Assembly: GCF_018739885.1 (NCBI RefSeq)
Contig: NZ_JADOES010000026.1
Span: 1-64,000 of the forward strand
Length of the DNA: 64,000 nucleotides
Direction: 5' to 3'
Source: Leptothoe spongobia TAU-MAC 1115
Lineage (GTDB): Bacteria > Cyanobacteriota > Cyanobacteriia > Phormidesmidales > Phormidesmidaceae
The first letter of the stretch is position 1. The number at the start of each line of letters is the position of its first letter. Under the pieces are notes generated by a model. It had not been told where the DNA came from and did not search any database. It saw only the letters and a list, made by a program, of their open reading frames with translations. The position numbers were made by a program, and so were the translations under genes. Positions 37,801 to 43,257 of the stretch are shown one piece after another.

Positions 37801-39707
37801 TCTGTAAATAAGGTCTCAGTCTCTTCATTAAATGACGTTAGACCATAGTCAACCGTAAGGCTAGTGGACACATCTTGAATCCCATCAAAGATCAACGATT
37901 CTGTCAGGTCCGCTGTTGGTTGTTGTGTAGATGTAAGGTTGTTTTCAGTTGACGGCAGCACATCAGCCGCTAAGGTTTGAATATTCCTGATGCGAGCCTG
38001 TGTAGTCGTGTCGTCATCATTGTTAACCAGTCGTAGGAGCAATGTGGCCTCAGTACCCGCCGCAATGCCTGCCAGGCTAACAGTGATGGTTTGTCCATCA
38101 TGACTAACACCATTGGCCAGTTGGGGCGTTTCCCCTTCGGTCCAATTAAAAAATGCATCTCGACTATCAGTAATGGTATGAACTAGGGAATTCCCCTCGC
38201 TATCTACCAGGGCAGCCTCAAAGGCATCGTTAATGGCATCATTATCGGTTGTGTCGAAGGCGAGATCCGCCAGCGTAAACTGTAGTGTCGAAGGCTGATC
38301 TGAAATGGTGATTGATTGCCGATGGCTGACTTCGAAGTTATCACCCTCTGCTAGGATAATTTCACCTGCAACCTGTGGCGCTTTGAGTTCGTAGCTGAAA
38401 ATGAGGTCGTTGTAGTCGCGATCGCCTACACCGGTCATATCCTCCCAAACCATTTCATTAGCGGCCTGGAAGTGCACATGGCTCAGTCCATCTGGATTCG
38501 CCCCTGGGTAGGAAAAGAACGCAACGGGACCTTTATCCAGCTGATTGTTAGGATTCTGGGCTAAAAATTCTGTGGTTGTCGCATCTTGGATTAGATACCA
38601 TCCGAGGAACTTACCTGCCGGAATCTGATATTGACTAACCGCACCAGCATCTTGCCCTTTTGCAAACACCACCTGCCGGTTTGCTTGAGATAGTGCTGCT
38701 GCTGCATATCCCTGGGACCCAGGTTTAAGAGTGCCTATGCGTCCCCTAGCATCATCCACCAGGAAAAAGCCCATTTCATTACGAAACCGAGCAGAATGAC
38801 TTAGCAGATCTACCGTTAGGGTCGCGGATTGACCAATATCTCCAGGAATTCCTATACCAGCTTCACTAACTAATAGGACAGCATCATTAAAATCGCGATC
38901 TCCACCGCCCCATAAATCTTCCCAAGCAAAGCTCTGGATGCCCTCTCCAAAAGATTGACTGCGCACATGATCAACCCCATCTGGGTTAACCCCATCTAAT
39001 GAGAAAAAGGCTATAGGACCTTGATCCGCCTGATTTTTGGGATTACGGGCCAGCCAGTCTGCCGTACTACTGTCTTGGACCAGATAAAATGCAAGCCTAT
39101 CTCCAGCCTGGAAATTCAGCTCCTTCCAGGCACCCGTTTGCTGTCCATGGGAAAATAGTATCTGCCGAGACCCACTGTTTAGGGCAGCTTGAGCAAAGCC
39201 AACCTCACCAGGGGCTAAGTCATTAACCTTGCCATTGGCATCAATGGCAAATACGCCCATCTCGTTATTGAGTTTAGCGTCTCGATAGGTCCACTGAAAT
39301 CGTAGCGTTACCGTTTCGCCTACATCACCCGATACAACAAAGATATCGCCAATTTCATTCGTAGTATCGGCTAGCAAATTGCCATCGGCAATCCCTGTCA
39401 GTACGTCTTCTTCAGGACCATTAGACGTAGAAATAGTCTGTGGATTAATAGCATCAGTAGCCTCGGTCAACCGATTATCGCTGATTGCATCCGCGGATAA
39501 CGGTAACGGCTCCAAGGTCGGCACATTCAGTAAGCCAGTATTACTATGTGCTGAAGTATTGAATTGCTCATTCTTTTGAGTAGTCCCTAGCAAACCAGGA
39601 CTCTCTGACAACGGTAACAAACCCTCATCAGAGAAGGTCGCATCCAATTCATTCATATTGTCATCTACAGGGAGTTGGTCAAGCGTTGATGCTGCACCAC
39701 TAGCCAC
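28896..39707 (-). CDS. giant surface/secreted Rhs (YD-repeat) protein with DUF4114, SdrD-B and vWA
   Basis: This 3603-residue protein starts with GTG at 39707. Two DUF4114 domains lie at about 136-280 and 292-440, each ending in a GDRDFNDAVLLV-type motif. Ig/cadherin-like segments follow, for example ATDPDGDELTYSL near 960. Two SdrD-B-like collagen-adhesin repeats come next. The first is interrupted by a vWA domain (about 1045-1258, with VFVIDVSGSA), and the second is near 1520-1615. From about 2280 it is an Rhs protein: a SRTYSSFNTQ entry, dozens of YD repeats, the core LYDAYGQ...YLRARYYDPATGSFDSRDP, and YTGNNPVNFIDPTG. A tail of about 90 residues with a hydrophobic stretch (FIAGYLIALTLSLFIT) ends it. 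No signal peptide is evident. Likely roles are adhesion or contact-dependent toxin delivery. Confidence 0.9.
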   Translation of the reverse strand: MASGAASTLDQLPVDDNMNELDATFSDEGLLPLSESPGLLGTTQKNEQFNTSAHSNTGLLNVPTLEPLPLSADAISDNRLTEATDAINPQTISTSNGPEEDVLTGIADGNLLADTTNEIGDIFVVSGDVGETVTLRFQWTYRDAKLNNEMGVFAIDANGKVNDLAPGEVGFAQAALNSGSRQILFSHGQQTGAWKELNFQAGDRLAFYLVQDSSTADWLARNPKNQADQGPIAFFSLDGVNPDGVDHVRSQSFGEGIQSFAWEDLWGGGDRDFNDAVLLVSEAGIGIPGDIGQSATLTVDLLSHSARFRNEMGFFLVDDARGRIGTLKPGSQGYAAAALSQANRQVVFAKGQDAGAVSQYQIPAGKFLGWYLIQDATTTEFLAQNPNNQLDKGPVAFFSYPGANPDGLSHVHFQAANEMVWEDMTGVGDRDYNDLIFSYELKAPQVAGEIILAEGDNFEVSHRQSITISDQPSTLQFTLADLAFDTTDNDAINDAFEAALVDSEGNSLVHTITDSRDAFFNWTEGETPQLANGVSHDGQTITVSLAGIAAGTEATLLLRLVNNDDDTTTQARIRNIQTLAADVLPSTENNLTSTQQPTADLTESLIFDGIQDVSTSLTVDYGLTSFNEETETLFTDFTVSNTGQYEVDKPLIMAVANISDPTVTVLGADGLTLNGLPYYDLSAEINGIALAPGEETDNATLRFKNPNEIQFTYDLVFLGSIDDSPPEITAQLEEDTGSDDTDGLTSNPTITGQVVSERPITVLEGSLDDTNFIDISDALNGEDNSFTLSLEQYERLTGGSMPDGDYTVTLRATNDVNLTSNQAVVTFTFDRTPPPISFELAPESDTGIVGDGTTTERLVTLVGQTEPGLSITFDNAQQTVVADEEGSFTITNAAMSAAGAVPFSVRTVDAAGNQGWTQEMLTREGINGAPEITSTPETTFDAGQQVTYSYQLEATDPDGDELTYSLIEGPLEADIDETGLLTFTPSGILRPDYVFTVEVTDDRGGKDTQSFTVVDPVISAVTGEIRGIKWNDLNANGFRDTELVQGRDPDVVFVIDVSGSADFAFDGSPLGDVNGDGLADTRLDAEIAGFITLNEQLTSLGLGEQVDISIVVFSGFAANADMNLIEEGLQLTTTSNADIDGNGISDIEDILKSIRSGAFGVGNATGTNPEAALQQVETTFDTIGTQDGDGNVIFLTDGDQNRGGTILDEVDRLLAKDVNLTAFGVGNDAALGIIQAIDPDGSNFESTDELLDAFAGLIGGPDNSLEPGLPGVSVYLDANDNGILDPNEPIQITAENDPSTPDIDESGQYAFTNLLPGNYVVREVVPEGFVQTFPVSINAATGDGYADTVLAYFDSVGVGPLGGIAPDFNTPVQAESPVSTDVVLGNDEDQVDFLRLPQGSSITVGFTDEVIIDGPGDDIFIAEFIPRDEQANVFVSSNLTDFTLLGVADGGTTTALDLNDIEFTEPVRAVKIVALNNGTGSPGFELANVQGLPNSIISPDFHYVTLETGEVVENIDFGNFSGGIIRGTKWEDANGNGLRDAGELGIGGVSIYLDENNNGLLDSGDHVQITAGDNPNTQDVDETGQYTFTDLLPGTYIVREVIPDGFVQTAPIHSIENPTGVTEGGSLQLIQPDPNVAATFVGKAGLSTDALGTNSPGSLQALIPEGGTIEHAFLHVATTTSPSNAPSEVISDTPFRPTTIDFDGISVALTWLDNVEDSNHPSGRLLDFETGRADVTSLVANKAGNEGGIFNFSIDETVIGNPTFISGTSLSVIYTHPDLPEQTIVLLEGGLTNSSTNILTFDSPLNVNEDNFNVEMALGIQGGYLAGGQYSLIDINGERLTSSAGDKDDGVKAEGALITLGGIGDSNANPTNPLATRDFGDDELYDITSFIEDGDTSLQLDTVNLSQDDSLFLAAFTISQSVNLKRRDFYEVDLGAGEVIENIDFGNNRATSNEANSYIISQPSTTATTGVPYRYEVIARNTDGDALTYILSNAPDGMTIDKNGIITWENTAVGRYLIEIQVIDENSVIITQSFELEIIEAVVDTEAPQVDLGFTGTVFNVGDTLDLQIRGFDNVGLADLDLSIDSNALALDPDIATNGLINSTSVTLDQSGLFDVVATATDTSGNIDTKTLAIRVIDPTDDEAPFVAFNEEALEALRPKRLITPDGNFVPVETVPPDSDLPVLLLDPVIDEVTDLIGTVRDENLVSYRVEYAPASLVNLSQPAANDPDYILLAEGDSNLEDGVFATIDPRLIANDDYFFRVVAKDVGGNINTQGVVLAVFSENKPGEFTQTFTDLSIPLAGIPITVSRTYSSFNTQHSDDFGYGWNLDIQDAQIRESVPDTGGFFSATPFKVGSRVTLTSPEGKRIGFTFDPQPNPVSFLGANFRPHFTPDPGVEETLEVVDNIPLTIRSDATVGLFPINFNYNPSEYILTTKDGTKYRYDEDAGLQTITDRNGNVLTYTEDGITSSTGQSIQFERDDQGRIEQIIDPEGNVIEYTYDNKGDLIAVEDRTEHETEFIYDDPDRAHYLTGIINPLGDATIRTEYDDQGQIERIIDAEGNALDLNFDSAASTQTVTDPFGNPITFVFDDRGNVVREIDARGGEIIRTYYDDNNLESETDQEGYTTTYTYDDRGNRLTETNGEEKTTTFTYYADNRIKTETDPLGNTTTFKYDDKGNLTEREDAEGHITIYDYDDFGLLRKLIDPLKNETTFDYDRYGNLERIVDPTEGVSTFTYDANGNLKTFRNPLGYTYTYDVDDEGRVKSVTDPEGGVETTIYNGLGDRMTTIDALGRETEYRYNNRGLLVETIYPDSTPEDLSDNPSVINDYDALDRLISTTDEAGRTTYFIYDELGRVVQTIYPDETPDTLDDNPRTRTEYFDNGLVKAEIDELGNRTEFDYDKASRLIEQKDALGHIITFTYDDAGNQETITDALGRITLFDYDNLGQLEETQFADGSKETLTYNALGYLETETDQAGNITTFDYDPFGRLIEVEDALGHITVYKRDLLGNIFEQIDANEHKTIFNYDKVGQRKGMTLPLGQTSTTEYDLAGNIFRTIDFNGDVITYEYDERNRLVAKRLPDEVDELYTYTPTGQLETVTDGRGVTLYFYDERDRLISRTEPDGRVISYTYDDAGNVTSLTTPSGTIVYTYDSLNRLETVTDPDEGVTTYIYDAVSNLKQTVFLNSVIETREYDPLNRLEFLENRNNDEVLSSYRYTLDPVGNRTKVEEHSGRVVDYDYDELYRLKKETITDPEHGNRSTEYVFDDVGNRLEKKDSVEGTTTYTYDDNDRLRTETLNGLVTEYRYDDNGNLITTLKNEENIATYQWNAEGELIAVDINENGETGRIEYQYDHEGLRVVMTVNGEETRFLLDKTQQEYAQVIEEYRASGENLASYVHGLDLISQEQGNDQFFYQVDGLGSTRILTDVNGLLTDQYLYDAYGQALNQTGDTSNNYLFAGEQLDPELAEYYLRARYYDPATGSFDSRDPFEGFDDQPITLQDYLYTGNNPVNFIDPTGHASLPPYSLKVKVVSGGILGSVLNLKKLVICTYISGGKISGRDILVSQVNGFIAGYLIALTLSLFITPTVSLGISGVRNQTIDFCQSLPGVVS

Positions 39708-39838
39708 GTAATTTCACGATTACGTCTAAGTAAATGATCGAAAACCAATTTGAATGATCCGGATAATCAGTGTTAAGAAAGAATGAGAAAGCCCTATAAG
39801 TCCTATACCTTTTTGGATAGGTCAACATTGTTCTGAGC

Positions 39839-39935
39839 AATGAGGTGATGGCGATTTTGACGAAGCGAGTCAGGGTGAATTAAGGCAAGAACAAGGGCAT
39901 ATTTGTGCCATAGCCTTAAACCTTTATTAAAGCCA
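39839..39935 (+). repeat. gene-tail repeat, copy B (decayed end of the 81-residue gene)
   Basis: The start translates to NEVMAILTKRVRVN plus stop, matching the end of the small gene at 25869, but the rest of that gene is absent. The following 55 bp match the downstream sequence of copy A, including a weakened form of its stem-loop. It is a gene fragment in the same orientation as copy A. Confidence 0.6.
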
Positions 39936-39944
39936 GCTGCCTAT

Positions 39945-39983
39945 GCAAAGTAGTCGATACAAGCTTACCCTCGACTACTTTGC
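39945..39983 (-). terminator. stem-loop at the end of a small membrane-protein gene
   Basis: GCAAAGTAGTCGA (39945-39957) and TCGACTACTTTGC (39971-39983) pair over 13 bp with a 13-base loop. It overlaps the stop codon of the minus-strand gene at 39975-40160, so it probably ends or protects that transcript. Confidence 0.5.
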
Positions 39984-40160
39984 AAAAATCGCTTTGACCA
40001 AGATGGAAATGGCGATGATGGTCCAGAATAGGCTATCTCCATGGTTAGGAGGAGGTGTCATGGGTTTGCTTGGAATTTTAACTGAGGCTAATGTCTGCGT
40101 TGCAAATGTTAAAGAGGCATTAGTTGTTACATTTGGATAACTGCAATGATGAAGTTGCAT
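39975..40160 (-). CDS. 61-residue protein with one C-terminal membrane helix
   Basis: I start at the ATG at 40160, which has AGGAG 6 bases upstream. The frame opens earlier (40220) but without such a signal. The protein has a Ser/Thr-rich N-terminal half, a proline stretch (PMTPPPNHGD) and a C-terminal hydrophobic helix, SLFWTIIAISILVKAIFAK. I do not recognise the family. It is transcribed away from the STAND gene at 40412 and ends in a hairpin. Confidence 0.5.
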   Translation of the reverse strand: MQLHHCSYPNVTTNASLTFATQTLASVKIPSKPMTPPPNHGDSLFWTIIAISILVKAIFAK

Positions 40161-40328
40161 ATTACGCTCCTGACAATAACGCTGAATTAACTTCATCCTA
40201 AGGATTTCAGAGTTTCTCACCAGGGAAAAAGCGGTCGTTAGGCCAGGAAATTAAGACACTGGCTACAAACCTGTAATAAATTCAGGGACTTCAACTTACA
40301 AAATTTTTTGCATTGATCTTTGCCCGAT

Positions 40329-40361
40329 TGCTTAAAATCAGGATTAATTGGCTTATCTTCC
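40329..40361 (+). promoter_or_regulatory. 21-bp-spaced motif pair upstream of a STAND gene
   Basis: TGCTTAAAATCA starts at 40329 and GGCTTATCTTCC at 40350, exactly 21 bp (two helical turns) apart. The same motif with the same period occurs three times before the second STAND gene. About 170 bp upstream of both genes are related, including CCAGGGAAAA and a GGAAATTAAG/GAAACTAG block. It is probably a binding site. Confidence 0.5.
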
Positions 40362-40411
40362 AGATGATCCAAGATTTGCTGTAGAGTTCTGAATTTAAGG
40401 CATTATTCTCA

Positions 40412-42730
40412 ATGGCTGCTAAACGAAAGCGGGCGCGTGTATTAACACTAGAAGGATTGCAGAAACTTCAGGTGCAAATCCGTCAGCAAGAGTTAGCAGA
40501 TAATGACGGTAATCGCTACAGCCGTGAAAAATTAGGTGAATTGACAGGATTAGACCCTAAAACGGTTACCAAGGTTTTAGACCAAAGTGGGTCAGATCGA
40601 AGTGTTCTTAAAAGATGTTTTGAATCATTTGGTCTAGTTCTTGAGGCGAATGACTACTATTCTGCATCGGATACGCAGCAAAGGTCAACAGACCAAATGA
40701 TAGACTCCAGCTTTGTAGGACGTGAAGAAGCCTTGGCTGACCTAAATGCTTTGGTAAACCAAGGTGCAAAGATTATTGTTATTCAGGCCCGAGGCGGAAC
40801 TGGGAAAACAACTCTTGCACGTCGCTATCTTCAGCAAGAGTTTAATATCGTTCTAGAATTTCCAATTGCTAGAGAAACTAAAGATATTGCTTCGATTGAA
40901 AGTTTACTTGAAGAAAAACTTCGTCAGCTAGGGGAAGACCCAGGGCGAGAGTTTTTGATCTCACTGGATAGGCTAAAGCGAAAACTTCAATTGGAAAATA
41001 TAGGAGTGTTAATAGATAATCTTGAGCCAGCATTAAATTCTAAAGGGAAATTTGTTGCATCTCATCGCCGCTATGTTGAACTCCTACGTGTGCTTTCAGA
41101 TCCAGCAGTAAAATCAACAACATTGATAACAACTCGAGAACGTTTAAGGGAATCAAGTCTTACTATTCATAACTATTCGCTTAAGGGCCTAAATATTGAA
41201 GCTTGGAATTATTTTTTCCAAACTCGTCTTTTATCACTAGAAACTAATGCTTTAGCTAGTCTCCATCATGCTTATGGCGGTAATGCTAAAGCTATGGAAA
41301 TTGTCAGCAGCGTAATCGCAGAAGATTTTTCAGGTAAGACAGAGATCTATTGGAAGGAGAATCGAGATGATTTACTTATTGAGAGAGATTTAGAAGATTT
41401 GGTCAGAGAGCAGTTTGAACGTTTGCAAAAACTAGATTCGGATGCCTTTAAACTATTATGCCGAATGGGATGCTACCGATATCAAGATGTCTCAACTATC
41501 ACATTGGCAGGACTCTTTGCGTTGCTTTGGGATATACCCAAAAATCAACACAAGCGGCTCATTAAATCTTTGAAGGATCGTTCACTAATTGAAAATAGGG
41601 AAACTTTATATTGGTTGCATCCAGTGATAAGAGCAGAAGCAATTAGCTATTTGAGAGAAGGCATAGATTTTGAAATCACAAATCATAAAATTGCCGAATT
41701 TTGGACTGAATCGATTCAAAGCATCGATAATATTGGTGAAGCTTTGATTGCGCTAGAATCTTTTTATCACTATTTTGAAGTTCAAAACTATGACAAAGCT
41801 AGTAATGTGATTCTCTTGAAGCGACCTAACAAATGGGATCGAGAAGAAGATTTAACTCGTTCGCTACATAGGTTAGGTCTTTTAAGACAAGCTAATTATG
41901 CTTTAGATAAAATTGTAAACCATGTAGATCTACATCAAAAAATTCACCTACTTAATGCCCTAGGTGATACTTTTTGGAGGCTTGGCCAAATAAGAAAAGC
42001 AATTGACTTCCATGAAACGTCAAAGCAAATAGCAGATGATTTGAACGAGAGATATGCTTATGTCAGATCAATCTTACAAATTGGCATCTGTAAGACAGAC
42101 TTACTGGAGCTTGAGGATGCACGTGACTGCTTTCAACAATCTCTCAAGCTCGCTGATATTGCAAAATTCCCAAGAGCAAAGTTAATTAGCTTTTATTATT
42201 TGGCGTTTATTGATGCGTACGATCTAAGTGAGGATACGAAATCTAAAACACTGAAACTATTAAGCGAAGCAGAAGAAACTTATAATCTTTTTTCTGCAGA
42301 AAATAATATGACAGCACAGCAAAGAGGCTATGGATTAATTTTTATTGGAATGGCTTATAAGTCCTTTAAGTGTTTAGAACGTTCATTATCTTTTTTACAG
42401 AAGGCAATTCAGTTCTCACAAGAAAGCCAATCTACTCAGATTGAAGCAAAAGCTAAATATAGCTTGGCAGAAATTTATCGAATTCAAGGTGAACTTGATA
42501 AGTCTTTAGAAATGGTATTAGAGTCCATTGAACTTCTTGAGAAATTAGAAGCTGATTGCGATTTAGCAGAAGCTTATTATCAGGCAGGTCTTACCTACAA
42601 GGAAAAAGGTGACTATACTTGTGCTGAAACGAGCTTCCGAAAAGCAATAGAATTATTTTATGCAGTAGAAGCTCCTAGACAGATAGAAAAAGTGAAACGG
42701 TTTATAACTGGGGAATATGAGATTTCCTAG
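40412..42730 (+). CDS. STAND ATPase with N-terminal HTH-like domain and TPRs
   Basis: This 772-residue protein has an N-terminal helix-turn-helix-like domain (about 5-85, with ARVLTLEGLQKLQ and LGELTGLDPKTVTKVL). An NB-ARC ATPase follows: FVGREEALADL, P-loop RGGTGKTT (127-134), a Walker B in VLIDNLEPAL near 208 and LITTRERL. The GxPLA motif is degenerate (YGGNAKAMEIV). From about 480 it is TPR, with LGDTFWRLGQIRKAIDF and AGLTYKEKGDYTCAETSF. The same N-terminal domain starts the WD40-type STAND protein 530 bp downstream. The pair shares upstream repeats, so both are probably under the same control. Confidence 0.85.
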   Translation: MAAKRKRARVLTLEGLQKLQVQIRQQELADNDGNRYSREKLGELTGLDPKTVTKVLDQSGSDRSVLKRCFESFGLVLEANDYYSASDTQQRSTDQMIDSSFVGREEALADLNALVNQGAKIIVIQARGGTGKTTLARRYLQQEFNIVLEFPIARETKDIASIESLLEEKLRQLGEDPGREFLISLDRLKRKLQLENIGVLIDNLEPALNSKGKFVASHRRYVELLRVLSDPAVKSTTLITTRERLRESSLTIHNYSLKGLNIEAWNYFFQTRLLSLETNALASLHHAYGGNAKAMEIVSSVIAEDFSGKTEIYWKENRDDLLIERDLEDLVREQFERLQKLDSDAFKLLCRMGCYRYQDVSTITLAGLFALLWDIPKNQHKRLIKSLKDRSLIENRETLYWLHPVIRAEAISYLREGIDFEITNHKIAEFWTESIQSIDNIGEALIALESFYHYFEVQNYDKASNVILLKRPNKWDREEDLTRSLHRLGLLRQANYALDKIVNHVDLHQKIHLLNALGDTFWRLGQIRKAIDFHETSKQIADDLNERYAYVRSILQIGICKTDLLELEDARDCFQQSLKLADIAKFPRAKLISFYYLAFIDAYDLSEDTKSKTLKLLSEAEETYNLFSAENNMTAQQRGYGLIFIGMAYKSFKCLERSLSFLQKAIQFSQESQSTQIEAKAKYSLAEIYRIQGELDKSLEMVLESIELLEKLEADCDLAEAYYQAGLTYKEKGDYTCAETSFRKAIELFYAVEAPRQIEKVKRFITGEYEIS

Positions 42731-42779
42731 GCATGGTGTCTCCTTCACCGAATTGCATTTGGGTTCTTAAATACCTTTT

Positions 42780-43010
42780 TCATTTTGCAAGTGGCATAAC
42801 CAACAGAGTTAATCCCTCACGACCAATAACTCTAATTTCATGGCCAGGTAAAATCTGTGTGCAACTTTTGGTTTGATGAAGACGCGCACGCCAATATGTT
42901 GCTTGGAAGCGTACTTGCCCTATATGCTGAGCGCTAATAGTTTTCGAGACCTTGCCAATACCAGCAATATGAAAGATTTCAATTTTATTAGGGAAAATGG
43001 TTAAGCTCAT
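42780..43010 (-). CDS. small NfeD-like OB-fold protein
   Basis: This 76-residue protein resembles the soluble C-terminal OB-fold of NfeD proteins, without their membrane or protease parts. It has GQVRFQATYWRARL and a terminal VIGREGLTLLVMPL. An AAGGAGG Shine-Dalgarno 8 bases before the ATG at 43010 makes translation likely. It lies between the two STAND genes on the opposite strand, divergent from the WD40-type gene with a 247-bp shared upstream region. Its role here is unknown. Confidence 0.65.
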   Translation of the reverse strand: MSLTIFPNKIEIFHIAGIGKVSKTISAQHIGQVRFQATYWRARLHQTKSCTQILPGHEIRVIGREGLTLLVMPLAK

Positions 43011-43188
43011 GGTTTAGCCTCCTTGGTTATGTAACTTGAATAAATTTTGCAATTCTGAGCCATAGCTTGCCAGGGAAAATGGACACGATAAGCCAAGAAA
43101 CTAGAAAACTTTTTGATGTAGAGCTTCTATCCTTCGTGCAATAAGGCATTAGAAGTTTCTTGAATTTGTAGAAATGCTTAAATGAGTT

Positions 43189-43251
43189 CGCTTAAAATCA
43201 GGTCAACCTTGCTTAACTTCCTGAAAATCCTGCTTAACTTCCGGGTGCTTC
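43189..43251 (+). promoter_or_regulatory. three tandem 21-bp motif copies abutting the WD40-STAND start
   Basis: CGCTTAAAATCA (43189), TGCTTAACTTCC (43210) and TGCTTAACTTCC (43231) follow each other at exactly 21 bp. A further TGCTTAAATGAG lies at 43175. The last unit ends 6 bp before the start codon. The spacing places every copy on one face of the helix, as expected for an array of operator sites. The N-terminal HTH-like domain of the downstream protein is a plausible binder. Confidence 0.6.
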
Positions 43252-43257
43252 TAAATT

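Noticed and set aside
34045-39579. Several plus-strand frames of 60-170 codons opposite the Rhs giant
   Set aside because: They are Ser/Pro-rich shadows of an Asp/Gly/Thr-rich gene and lack family features and ribosome-binding sites.
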